From NCBI RefSeq assembly GCF_964340395.1, contig NC_135558.1, positions 16,616,771 to 16,680,770 of the forward strand: a DNA stretch of 64,000 nucleotides. Direction: 5' to 3'. Below are positions 22,140 to 34,000 of the stretch, piece by piece; within the stretch, counting starts at the first letter, position 1; every line of letters begins with the position of its first letter. A model generated the notes under the pieces. It was not told the origin of the DNA. It did no database searches and was given only the letters and a program-made list of their open reading frames with translations. Made by a program: the position numbers and the translations under genes. This DNA comes from Glandiceps talaboti (lineage: Eukaryota; Hemichordata; Enteropneusta; Spengelidae).

Positions 22140-24350
22140 TACCTATGGTCTCCATCCTTTGCAGACTGGCTTCTTGAAAGTTCTCATGAAATACGTCTGT
22201 TTTCACTCTCCTGACACCGCAGTTAGCACATTCATTTTTCGGATTCTTCACATCGACCACGCCATACTCATGTGATATAATACATCCTCAATTGTAACGT
22301 TTTGATTACTTTCTTCTCCTTGCGTCGGTCGTGTTACATGCGTGTTTGATAGTTTCAAGATAGGTTGGACGGCAAGAACTCTTGTGCCGAACGATCTACA
22401 TGTCCCCATCATCAGCAAAGACAGTAAAACATCCATAAAGACACGTTTAATCCAAGGTGACCTTCGTAAGGACCTCTTCGGACGGTGGTGAAGACGTAGA
22501 ACACACGTACATGTAGCTGTTAGCATCGAAAATAACACTTACACCATGTTGAAAAGTAGATACTTTACCAGTAATGGAACTGAGGCTGAAGTTGGAGGTA
22601 TGATGTCACCAACCAAAGACGGTCATTGAGATTGAGTATAGAGACGTCGAATGACATTTTCCCACCACAATCAGATGGTAACATATTCACCAATTGTGTC
22701 ACCACTGACTCCATTGAACAGGGAATAATGATATTGATGACGTAATACATTGGTTTTCTCAAAAATTTGAATGAGATGATAATTACAGAATGTTCTTTGG
22801 ATGGGTATTTAGTGTTAAATGATTGCGGTTTGAGACATACCGCTTAAAATAGACCCCTCAGTGTTCCCTCCGATTGCGTCAGCAAGACTTCCATTGGGTA
22901 ATGTCTTGGATACCATATAGTCAGCAGCGTATGAAAAAAAAAAACTGAATATCGCAGAACAAGTTTGTTTATCGAAGGGAAATTCATGATATCCAAGTCG
23001 CGTCAAAGTGACATCCCAGACTGTGCTGTTGTAAAAGATTGATACGGGCCCAGAGGTTGGTAGAAAAATGTCTTCTGTAACACTACAATTAAGAATGGAC
23101 ATATTAAATACATATTCAAATCTGATTGCTGTCATGCTAAATAAACCATTTACACAACTATTTCATAAGTTTCACTGATTGCACTTGTCAGTGAAATTAC
23201 AACTTTCTCTTACACATCGGCCAATTCACCCCTTTAATAGTAAAAAAAGGAAGAACCCGTCGAGGACATATTGACACGGCGTTTTTTTATTGAACCAGGT
23301 ATAAATGACAGAAATGTGTCTGTCAGAGATATTTGCAATCGTACGATATGTTTATATATCTAAAATAATTAACAGTAAGAAGATATAATTCTGACAACCA
23401 TACTTTGTCCAGATCGATGATACTGAAAACCTCCAAACTTGACAATCTTGATGAATTGAGGAAAATTTGGTAGCCAAGCACAACTTTGGATAGAATATGT
23501 GTGTAGCTGTTCAAAAGCACAGTCCCTTTCTCCATATCCACTCTTCGAAGACTGCATGTATATTCAATACCACCATGATCTTCAGGATCCCACTGAAACT
23601 GGTAACCCTGCCATACCTGACAAATATAACACATATATTATTGTAGCAACCTATTTCGATTTTCAACCTATAGATAACCTAGTTGAGCTTTCTGGTATGA
23701 CTCGCCAGATACAAAGATAAACAGCGTTTACATGAGTCAAATTTATTACTTATTATCTGAAGGTAATAAGCTCTGAGGAGTCATGAATATTCATTATTCA
23801 TCTAATTAATGCTAAGTCCCATGCTGCAAGTGTGGATATGGACCACTGCTATATAAATGAAGGTGAACCATAGTTTCACTTTGGTGTTTGTTCGTAATTG
23901 CCGGAAATGTATGTGACGTGAAATCATGAAATAAGGCTTCAGAACTCAAAGTTTATGACCATGCCATTATTTCCAAGAGAGGCAATCCTCTTTAAAATAT
24001 AACAATTTGTCTTCTTTTTTCTATTACTGTCGCGCCAAACGATAACATTCAGCCATGTTAGATTATTTAGAGAACCACAAAGTAAAATGGACCAATGCTA
24101 GTAAGATTCTTGTTGAGCGAGAAGGTGTTTTGCTTACCCCAAAACTGGATTCAATTATTGTATGACTTTGGTGTGTGTGCAATGTTATTGAGAGTGGAGT
24201 TGGTAAGTTCTAAGTGTATAATAAACTGCAAGCAATGATCATGAAAACTAGAAAAGGCAAGTACAAATATTCATGGAGCTAAATAACAAATTAAGTTTAC
24301 TTAATACACTTGGATAGTCCATTGACCTTGATGACTCGGCTCTTCTCATC
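22140..24350 (-). pseudogene. Nicotinic acetylcholine receptor subunit pseudogene (Cys-loop ligand-gated ion channel)
   Basis: Read on the minus strand. A short exon at about 24309-24350 gives DEKSRVIKVNGLSK after a CAG acceptor, matching the DEKNQ...TN exon of nicotinic subunits. The next (about 23420-23625) has QFQWDPEDHGGIEY and, ~50 residues later, DLDKVWLSELYLLT, with more intervening sequence than normal. The exon at about 22841-23082 has the Cys-loop part HEFPFDKQTCSAIF but lacks the first cysteine. A segment from about 22797 downwards has TM1 (RKPMYYVINIIIPC) and the TM2 start (KMSFDVSIL). It then shifts frame twice within TM2, recovers as DIIPPTSASVPLLVKYLLFN, and has an in-frame TAA in TM3 before VHHR-like LHHRPKRS and SPWIKRVFMD. 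TM4 and the N-terminal signal exon were not found. With two indels and a stop in core segments it cannot encode a working channel. Confidence 0.8.
23889..23990. repeat. Dispersed repeat copy (same family as 1-140)
   Basis: Contains GTATGTGACGTGAAATCATG, AAATAAGGCTTCAGAACTCA and TTTATGACCATG, aligning with 1-140 and 2878-3000. It is the most diverged of the three and lies in an intron-equivalent part of the receptor pseudogene. Confidence 0.45.
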
Positions 24351-24888
24351 CTGAGGAGAGATCGAAAGACAAATAATATTTATCTATTCTGTTAAACTGA
24401 ACGTTATCATCTGATATGTTTGCTTATAAAAGCTTATACACCCCGTTGTATATTCGACTAATACCATGCCTCACTTGCAATTACACGTAATGTCATTAAT
24501 ACTTTTCGTCTAGGAGTTATCGTTGAAATGAAGTCACTCATAGGGTAAACCAGTGACATTGATTAAATGACGGTGTCACCAACAGTGATATTGACAGGAA
24601 ATATTTCCATTATTTATGTTGCCTTTATACTACATACACGGAACACAAATACATTGTAAATATATCTTTTAACCAAATATCCATTCCCGGAAATCTTAAT
24701 GTACCTTTGTAAAATATCAATACCTTAATTGCATCTAACATCATTCCCAATAATCTAAAAACCGTATTTTACTCAAAACTCACTGTGTTTATTAATCCTA
24801 TAGGAAATAGAGAGGTCATGAAAATCTATCAATCTGTCATATCTATGTACACTAAGCTCTGTACACCGGAAACTACTTGCATATAGAG

Positions 24889-25441
24889 AAACGTATGGTT
24901 TATATTTATATAATTTCATTCATTTGTAGAACACCCAAATAAATGATAATTAGGTAAATGAATAAATAACTTGTATGTAGACACGTATGGTTAATATTTA
25001 TATAATATGTCATTCATTTTTAGAACACCCAAATAAATGATAATTGGGCAAATGAATAATTAACTTGTATGTAGAAACGTATGGTTTATATTTATATAAT
25101 ATGTCATTCATTTGTAGAACACCCCAATAAATGATAATTAGGCAAATGAATAAATAACTTGTATGTAGAAACGTATGGTTAATATTTATATAAAATGTCA
25201 TTCATTTTTAGAACACCCAAATAAAAGATAATTAGGCAAAATGAATAAATAACTTGTATGTAGAAACGTATGGTTAATATTTATATAATATGTCATTCAT
25301 TTGTAGAAACCCCCCCCCCCAATAAATGAGAATTAGGCAAATAAAAAATAACATGTATGTAGAAACGTATGGTTTATATTCATGTAATTATGTAATTCCT
25401 GATCATAATTTGTAGAACACCTCAATACATGAAATTAGGCA
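24889..25441. repeat. Minisatellite, six units of about 93-99 bp
   Basis: Six tandem units begin with AAACGTATGGTT (or ACACGTATGG) at about 24889, 24981, 25075, 25169, 25264 and 25363. Each continues with AATATTTATATAAT, TCATTCATTTGTAGAACACC, AAATAAATGATAATTAGGCA and AATAACTTGTATGTAG. Units are highly similar, and the last is more diverged. There are no spacers of unrelated sequence, so it is not a CRISPR-like array. Confidence 0.9.
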
Positions 25442-25647
25442 ATAGCATGCCTTAACAAAATATGCAGGCAGGGAATTGTTAATGTTCCCACCAAACGACA
25501 AACACAATTTCGGACAGAATAGCTGTGCAGTGATATTATAGGTAAGTAGTAATGGAAGTGACTGGAATAGAATTTTTTATAATATACCTAGTGATAATGC
25601 TGTGCCATGATTCGCTAGAATCAGTCACGTGATAGGAAAATAGAATG

Positions 25648-25669
25648 ACTATTTCCCTAGGGAAATAGT
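25648..25669. repeat. Perfect 22-bp palindrome
   Basis: The 22 bases read ACTATTTCCCT followed by its exact reverse complement AGGGAAATAGT. The CTATTTCCC motif recurs at the tip of the large hairpin 200 bases downstream, so both probably belong to one foldback element. TCACGTGA-type palindromes flank it at about 25625 and 25689. Confidence 0.8.
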
Positions 25670-25784
25670 TCCATCAACTTTTACATGGTCACGTGACCAC
25701 CGCGCGCTCACAGCAGGTCAAAATGGCAGCTTCTGACGATGTCGTCTGCCACCGCGAGTTCACAGCATGAGGTATATTATAAAA

Positions 25785-25975
25785 CACATATTGCCTGGCC
25801 TATATTCGGGCTATAGCACCCGTTCATTACCCCCTCGTGACTGTGAGTTACCAGAATCATATGCTATTTCCCGAGGCCAAAGGCCGAGGGAAATAGCATG
25901 TGATTCTGGTAACTCACAGTCCCTCGGGTGTAATAAACGGGTGCTATATAGCCCTCATGGCCAGGCAATATGTGT
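25785..25975. mobile_element. Large near-perfect hairpin (two ~95-bp arms)
   Basis: The left arm runs from ACACATATTGCCTGGCC through GCTATAGCACCCG, GACTGTGAGTTACCAGAATC and ATGCTATTTCCCGAGGCC to a 3-base loop centred on 25880. The right arm is its reverse complement with only scattered mismatches and small indels, ending GGCCAGGCAATATGTGT. The DNA or its RNA could fold into a stem of more than 90 bp. It is probably a foldback DNA element. An open frame crosses it but is a by-product of the palindrome. Confidence 0.85.
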
Positions 25976-25980
25976 TCAAT

Positions 25981-26126
25981 ATACTATTATACTCTATTAT
26001 ACTAAGATTCTGTACTGTACTATACTATACTGTACTGTACTGTACTGTACTATACTGTACTGTACTGTACTGTACTGTACTGTACTGCACTGTACTGTAC
26101 TGTATTGTATTGTACTGTACTGTATT
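25981..26126. repeat. Pentanucleotide array (TGTAC)n
   Basis: About 23 units of a TACTG/TGTAC repeat with interspersed TATAC and TGTAT variants, starting right at the end of the large hairpin. A fragment of MITE family A (26143-26201) follows. Confidence 0.9.
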
Positions 26127-26142
26127 ATTATTATATTATTTA

Positions 26143-26201
26143 TTAAAAATCCAAATTTAAATTTAAATACCCCAAATCCTCATCCATATAATCACTTTAA
26201 T
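26143..26201. mobile_element. Foldback MITE family A, terminal fragment
   Basis: AAAAATCCAAATTTAAATTT then ACCCCAAATCCTCATCCATA and AATCACTTTAA match the right end of the elements at 4405-4719 and 44818-45166. Only about 60 bases remain. Confidence 0.5.
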
Positions 26202-26689
26202 AAGGCAATCCACCAAGAGGTCTCGTACAACCCACTTCATATGTTAATATCCACTGACTCTTGATATGTTTCATACAACCACGCAGAATCCAATAAGAAA
26301 CTTCACATGCTACATTTTAGGATAGCAAGATTGAAAGAATACCAGTTTATTGCGACATTTTGTCTAAATTAAATGATATAACGTGCCCCCATCCAGACAT
26401 TAAGTGCAGACATAAAAAAAATTGGCAATGCTTAGCTGTGTCTAGTTACAGTACGTATTAATGCTTTATTTAGTAAACCATTTTATTTCGGGGGGGGGGG
26501 GGAGAAACGCAGGATTTGGACCCAACAATTTTCTTTCAACCACCATGACAACAATTCTTTTTTTAATTTCCTCATAACAGGAGACATACATGATGAATGT
26601 GGCTTACTTCAAAAGTAAGAGGTAACAATTAATGCAGCTAGTAAAATTGAAAAGTGTGTAGCATAGAGTTTGAATAGAAGTTCAGTGAG

Positions 26690-27110
26690 GCAAGTGGGGG
26701 GGGGGGGGTACGGGAGAGGGGAAACCCCCCTTCCCGGCCCTGGAGATTTTTGAAATTCAAGCACTAAAAGAATGCTTTCTGGTGCTATTTTAACATGTCA
26801 AGGTCGTAATAATACGAGGTAAATTTGAATCAAAATACAAGGGAGCAGTGTGGGGTGGGAACACCTAGAATTTTTTTAAATTGAAGAACTAAGATGCTTT
26901 CTGATGCTATTTTAACATGATGTCGAGGTTGTAACTATACTAGTTAAACTTCAAATACAAGCTGCAGTGTGGGGTGGGTACGGGGTGGTTTTCCCCCTAG
27001 CCCATCCCAGACGTTTTTGAAATTTAAGGATTAAAAGAGTGCTATCTGGTATTATTTTAACATATCAAGATGATAACAATACTCTTACTGATGATCACAG
27101 TTGAAATTTG
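26690..27110. repeat. Degenerate tandem repeat, three units of about 120-145 bp
   Basis: Three units carry the phrase GCTTTCTG[G/A]TGCTATTTTAACAT at about 26774, 26896 and 27041 (the last as GCTATCTGGTATTATTTTAA). Each is preceded by TTTTTGAAATT- or TTTTTAAATT-like text and a G-rich segment such as GTGTGGGGTGGG. A G homopolymer starts the first unit. No coding potential is seen. Confidence 0.6.
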
Positions 27111-30100
27111 AATTAAAAAAAAAATAACATCAACAGAAACCCTCAAAGTGTATTGTTGCATGTCATACCATTTAATATTATTTTACCATTATTAAACATT
27201 ACAGGAATCATTCAAGGCACAATGTCAGATCAGTATTCTTAGTAATTTGATTTGATGGTAGTCTTTTGGTTTGTTTCATCATTTGCCAACAGTTAGTATA
27301 AACGTTTGACAAGAACGTTTTAGGTGCTGCTCGGCGACATAAACACATGTAGCTGGGAATTTGAATTTTTTTGTAGCTCATATCCTAGAAACAAGTTTTT
27401 CTTCTGTCTTGAGTTGGCATTTTTCTTACTTTTGGCCAGCGACAATTTTTTTCGAAAATCCTCCAGTCCCCTCCCCAGAAATCAAATGGTGTACCCCTTG
27501 TACGTTTAATTAGCCAAGCTGTTGCTGAAGCATTTTGTCTTTTCTTCCCTTTCTTTTTTTTTTCTTTCATCAGTCCAAAGTGTACAATCAACTGATCTGT
27601 TAAATAGTTTTTAATCAATACATCTAATTATGCATCGACTCGAAATCTTTTGTTTAGGAGATTTAATGTTGTTTCCTCTTTTAATTAGTGCAGTGCAGGA
27701 GATCGACGTTACGTAAGTGAGTGTGTTAAAAAGCCATAAACTCAGGTACAGGGGTCTCCAGGTACCGGGATCTCAGGTACCGTGGCCTTAGAACAACTGG
27801 CAAAAAAGACAGTATTCACAGCACAGACAACGTGCTAACTTTCAAGTTTGACATAGTGCATACATGTGTAGTATACGTTCTGCCAATGGATACAAATTAG
27901 TGATACACGCCAATGGCGCCCCCAATCGCATTCTCGAAAGATTAAAGGTCACGGCCGAGGAGTAGTGTACAAATGACAACAGCTCCACACGGTGTAACTC
28001 AAATGGAAGTTCAGTTAAGGTGAGTTTTGACACAGACCTTTGCTTACGACATAAACACTCTAATTACGGGTTCGTAGTCAGCTGGGTGTCATGCGCGGTA
28101 TGATGTCAAGATACACCCAATTCTTGCCATTCATAAACTGATGCTGTTTCTCGCTGGCAAAACCCAACACTGTATCGAGAGAAGCACGTCCGCTGACTCG
28201 TGGCGTTGTTTTCGAGTGCTTCAGTTTACCAATTTTGTACATTGATCGAGGTAAGATTTGAAAACAGGTCATATTGATTCAAGAGTTCACCGCGGAGTTG
28301 AACTTAACATCGTGTGCGTATAGCTGAATTATCTGTTCATATTTATCAGCGCTTCGGGGCCTTTACGTAGACGTACTCATTGATGCGCTTAAGGATCAAG
28401 AAAGGTGCAAAGTAAACATTTCAAACAAGTCTACCTCCTTGGGTTTCATGTAAAAATAGATATACAAAAGTACGCACGAAATCAGTGTTCAAATTTGCTA
28501 TGACGTCTCAGTGAACTATAGACAGTGGAGAGATTGAGCTTACACATAACGATCTAAAAGGGCAGGGAGGTGCAAGCAAATGGACGATTTGAAAGCAGGG
28601 GCCTTATTTTCCCAATGACCTACTTGGAGAGCGTAATCAGTAAATTACACAAGTCATGTACTATAGTTCTGATCAGATATAATGACAAAGTGAAAATCGC
28701 TCTAGCTGAACGAGAACACTTGGTCAGTAACCATTACTTTTAAGGACTGTACACCATTAATCACATATTAAAATAGCAATAAGGTCAAATGTCACCCTAG
28801 GTTAATGATTTTTAACTTCCTGAGTGCCAATATTTATAAAATAGTCCAGACGTTCCGTCATAAACGGATCTCGATATTTGGCACTCTGTTCAAACAATCA
28901 CACAGTAGTGTGTAGTAGATAGTATACCATACTATATAGTCTGTAAGCCGCCATTGATAATTGCAAGAAGTTCTAGCTGCGACCAGAACAGAAATAGGCT
29001 CAGGAAATGACATTGTCTTGACTCCCTTTGCAAACTCTGGTTGTTCATCAAAATTCTCAATGAAGTGAACGAAATATAGTCATGTCCTTCGAGTATTGAG
29101 CCATGACAGTTTATAAAAAAGCAGAAAATTACAACAACATTCCTACTGGTCGCTGATGAAAAGCCCATAGTCATTTTGAACAAAAGTCTGTTACAATTGG
29201 TAAATGGACCATCTACGCGTACACTTCAAAGAAATGCAAGGGGTTGTCTGAGATCAATTGAGAAGGTCAGATTACAATCACGCCGATCACTCGGACGTCT
29301 CTACCAGACCGTAAAAACGTACACTACGGATTAGAGACGCAGTAGATTCTTAGAGTGAACCCATAACACGAACTCCAGATGGTTTTCCGAGGGCATTTAA
29401 AGAGCAACCCTACTTCAGTCGTCACACGCGAAATGTTTGGGAATGTTATCTCGAAGTTAATGGTTTACCAGCCAGAATTGCTTATCGTTTATCTATGCTC
29501 GGTTGTTATTCCAGCTCAGAAAGTGTTGTTACATGTACTCTATACCATAATCCTGTCTGCAGCTGTGTTATCTGTGGTGATTATTTTATTTCTTTTGAAA
29601 TACATTTACATGTATGTTATTCTAAAGACCAAAATCTAAAGTTAAATTATGCAAGAATGAATGCTCCTGGACTCTGCGTTCATATTTTATTAATGAAATT
29701 TATCGAAAATTTGAGATTCATTTCTAAGAGTTAGTTGACTCTGTAAGTAAGGATTTTCATTACTAAGTTAAACTATATCTAGCAACTGGCAGACGTGGCT
29801 GGTAGACCTCACATTTATTATTCAGTTAAACCTTGCCATGAATATGCCATGATGACATAGTTTCTTCGTTACTAAAATATGAACTATTTTGTTGTTTTGT
29901 CTCTCTTAAACTGTTTGCCTGTATTTCAACTGTTTTACATGCAGATTTACTACTATAACCTTTGGCTTGAGGGAAGGTTCTACGGAAAGATTGCTTTAAC
30001 CTTTGACCCCTTATTACATAGAGAATAGTACGAGTTTGTAGTTGTGTTTAATATATAGTGGTCTGTGTGCTGACAGGCAACCTCACTTTGATATTCGATA

Positions 30101-30589
30101 TTCTCAGTTTTCTTTAGTATTGTCAAATTTCAAAGGGCAGCAAATTGCATTGGCAATTTAATTATAGCGTGAAAGATCATGACCCGTTTTTTGTGATGAT
30201 TGTTCCCAGTTTCTGACGTCACCATTCATTGCAACGAACAGTTTGGACAGTACAATATATAGTTACTTTGGAACGGTAAATTGGAAACGAATGCTACGTT
30301 CGATCCGTCTACTGCGGACGGACTTTGATGACGCAATGATTTCATTATTCAGCGTTGCTGTTGTTGTCTTTTATTTAAAATCCGTTCTCATTTTCGACTC
30401 ATAATTTAAAATATTTCAATAGCCAAATCAAATGTTCATTGTTTACTAATGCAAACAAATACAAAATGCAAAAAAAAACACCTTTCCTCTTTGAATATGC
30501 AAATGACTGATTGTGCACCAGTCAACCAAACTGTGTGTGTATTTATACACTTATACATGTATATATATGGACCTGATACTGTGATAGAA
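27111..30589. other. Stretch without a recognised gene; short coding-like patches
   Basis: No family could be assigned. On the minus strand, 28078-28272 is a 64-codon frame with balanced codon use (it includes ASLDTVLGFASEKQHQF and ends RMTPS-stop). A second minus-strand frame at about 28930-29090 reads HFIENFDEQPEFAKG and FPEPISVLVAARTS. These might be exons of one unrecognised gene. On the plus strand, 29379-29639 opens an 86-aa frame with a hydrophobic C-terminus, and 27885-27962 reads ANGYKLVIHANGAPNRILER before a stop. None has enough support for a gene call. Confidence 0.25.
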
Positions 30590-30775
30590 TAACGGTTGCA
30601 ATGTAATTGTTTTAATTCTATGCACTTGCAAAGCAGACATCAATTGTTTGTATGCTCCGCAAATTGAGGGAGAAAACAAAGGCCGTTGTACCGCTACAGG
30701 TCCGTGCTAGGGGTAAGTGTAGGAAAGCGCTATATAAACTTGCATTGTTATTATAATTATTACTATTATTATCAC
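30590..30775 (+). mobile_element. SINE fragment, same family as 14662-15022 (5' truncated)
   Basis: Aligns with the 3' half of the SINE at 14662-15022: GGTTGCAATGTAATTGTTTT, TTGTATGCTCC, GGCCGTTGTACCG and AGGAAAGCGCTATATAA, followed by an ATT/ATTATT run. The tRNA-like head is absent. Divergence is higher than in the first copy, so this insertion is older. Confidence 0.75.
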
Positions 30776-31056
30776 GAGTCTGCACTACTTTTGTTCTCGA
30801 CAGGTATTTCAGCCAACCAGTATGATATTATACTCGTCGCCGTGTTGTTAAACGGGAAACGACACTATCAACACAATGACGTAATAAGCTTCGTAATCAA
30901 CTTCAGTTGTAAGCTCATGGCTGTCAGTTCAATTCGTCATCACGTGAGTGTGTGTTAATAGACAAGATCAACATTGCTGCATCAATACTGAACAAGTTCA
31001 AGTGGAATCGAATGCACTAGCATCTTTTGTCGTGGATCTGGGACCACAGCTGTGAT

Positions 31057-34000
31057 ATGGCACGGTCGTTGATGAAGCGACGAACATGTGGCCTGCTAAT
31101 TCTGTGCCTCCTGACTGGCCTACTTATTCGCCTGTACTCTCGACGGAATATTGACAACCAGCAGGGTTTTACTACAAGAAAATTTACCAGTCAGCATGTT
31201 GACCTACATAAAGTCTTGGGGAAACCACAAAGGAATGTAAACAATGCGATAAAATCAGTGAACAATATTGTGAATGAAACAGCTGTTGGAGGTGAGTTGA
31301 TCAACAGTATTTGTAACGCTCATAGCAGTATTTAGTTGATACTTTACTACCTTTTTTTAAAATGTTGTCAATTTCCTTGAACACAGGGGATGAGCAGGGC
31401 AACTAGGAAACTATATAAAGGGAAAGTATTTGCATATATTTATTGAAATGGGTGTTCACCGACAAGTCATAGCGGGATGTATATATAAGTTACACGCCTT
31501 TTCAGTATTTCTGTATCTAAATATTTTATTCGTTTATGCATAGTTTGATTCGGTGACTCACATCACGTGACCAATATTTCAGAAGTATGGGAAACCTGTG
31601 TGTCATTTTAGTAATGACATGGTATTCACACCATGTACCAGCATTTGCATATATATTGTAGTGAACCTTTACAAACCTCTGATATTCTCAACACCTCCAG
31701 CAAAATTGGATCATTATATTCCGTCAACCAGATTAATAGACACTGAAGAAGGGGGAAGTGATTTGTTCGAAACATTTCGAAAGTGGAAGAAGAATACTCG
31801 TGTATGAATCCTACTGCTTCCACGATGAAACTACTATTACATAGTGTTATAACATGGCATACTTGTACAGGAAAATTGGGAAAACATGGCGAATATTATT
31901 ATCCGATGTAAAGAGTAGTGATTATAGACCCTAATAATAATATGACAAGCAATTACTTGGACGTAATTACGTTAATTATATTCGAAAACATGTATTAAAA
32001 TCAGGATGGACAAATTGTACGTGATAATTGCCTGGCTTTCGAGTGGCAACAAAACCTATATTTGCCGTAGAAAGTCTACAAGAGATGCGTTCCATTACTG
32101 GCACAGTATAATATGTTGTGTCAAAATCGTCGACTTTATTTTGTTTTGTTCAAAGGACACAATCCAATGAAAGATACCGCACTGGGTTTAATTGGAAAGG
32201 AGAGTGGAAATAATCGAGGCCGTGCTGTAATTACTGTGGTATGTTGAGTTGAGATGTTACTGACCTAGTCTGTCTAGAGTTACTCCCAGAGCCTCATTCT
32301 GAGTATAAACATTTACCCAAGATGGGCACTAGAGGGATGCTTTCATCAGAACAAAATAAAAAGACATTTGATATACCATTAATACGTGGTCAAAAATTAA
32401 TAAATGTGCTAGATATGATATGCTTATAGATAATATCATGTTTTCAAAATGAAAAAAGTTGAACATTACAAGTTGTGGTTCATTCATTTTCGCTCCTGGT
32501 AACCAATTAGTCAATGACAAATGCAACACCAAATTTATGTTTACTGTATTTAATATTATAATAGCAACTAAATATGACATTTGATATGCCGTTACTCTGT
32601 TTATTTTAACCACGGTGTTATGTCTTTCAGCCTTCAGATGTGGATAAACAGTTACTTGTATATAATCGTGTACCAAAATGCGGAAGTAGAACTGTGCTGT
32701 GGATTCTTAGAACCAATGGCAAAACATATCATTTCGAGTACAAGCACTCGATGGAGTTCTTTAAGTTCCGTATGAAAGAAGCAGACCAGGTCAATACCAC
32801 CTCATATTATATCATATCATATCATATCATGTTATGTTATGTTATGTCATGTTATGCCATGTCATGTCATGTCATGTCATGTCATGCCATGCCATGCCAT
32901 GCCATGTCATGTCATGTCATGTCATGTCATATCATATATTATATTATATTTTACACACAATTACATGTTGCCATTCTCACAGGTCATAGCATATATTTCG
33001 TGCTGACGCAAAGAGGAATGATGTATTCGTCATGTAAAGGGCCGTAAAAAGGCGCGTGGGTTTGCGACGATAGTTAGTCAATCGAGGTATCTTCTTCCGT
33101 CGCTATTTTCATGTTTATTACGACAGGTTTATATTACGCATTTAATTTGTACAGTGGAAATTAATCGAGCTACATGAAAACCAAACAGACGGGCAGACAG
33201 ACAGTGACAAACAAACGCAGGCAGACAGACAGACAGACAGACAGACAAACAAACAAACAAACAAATTAAAGAGCGGATTGAGTACTGCTTTAGAAGATAA
33301 TCACAGGTAAATTTACATAATGACATCATAGTAAAGTTTACCTTCCAATGCTGAAACCAGTGATAACTCAACATACAATGTAGAAGCAACGAATAGAAAA
33401 TATTCAATGAAAACAAAATGCCGTTCAAAATTTTCAGACACCTCTCTGATCTTATTCCAACAGGCTGCCACTGTAAACGCAATCTACCAGCTTCCACGAC
33501 CAGCTGCCTTCGATATGCACGTCCATTGGCTTAATTTTACAAAGTAAGCACCCGTTGGTCTTGGGCCATAATGTTACTTTTTCGACGATGACACCTTGTG
33601 AACATGATGTAACCTTTAAAATAAAAAAGGTTGATTCAAATTGTCGATTCCCTTCGAAATGAATTCCAACATTTAAATCAAGTGTCAAATGTTGAATTAT
33701 TAGTATGAAGAACAGAAAACGATCATGTCTACACGAGCCGTCAATTAAACCAAACTTTGCATTGAAATAAAATCTCTCTCTCATTTATTATCGTAGATTT
33801 GCGAAACGGAAACCTATTTACATAAATATAATACGAGATCCCTTGGAGCGTCACGTTTCTTCGTATTATTTCAACCGATTCGGTGACTCGGTCAATAAGT
33901 TCATGGTCTCCAAGTTCAAGGGTACAGAAGAAGAAAGGCACCAGGTACTCGAAGTATTACGTCATAATCCAATCTTCGATATGCATTTGACTTACTAAAG

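Noticed and set aside
23323-23634. Continuous 103-codon frame as a normal receptor exon
   Set aside because: About 50 residues separate WDPEDHGG from DKVW, where receptors have about 13. The open frame probably includes non-coding or inserted sequence in a pseudogene.
24889-25441. CRISPR-like regularly spaced repeat
   Set aside because: The whole 93-bp unit is repeated without unique spacers, and the genome is eukaryotic. It is a minisatellite.
25767-26264. 165-codon frame on the plus strand
   Set aside because: It crosses the large hairpin and the TGTAC array. The sequence is palindrome plus repeat, not a protein.
33129-33784. Minus-strand frames of 110-122 codons
   Set aside because: They are shadows across UST intron 2 and exon 3 on the opposite strand. 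The plus-strand reading matches the sulfotransferase.
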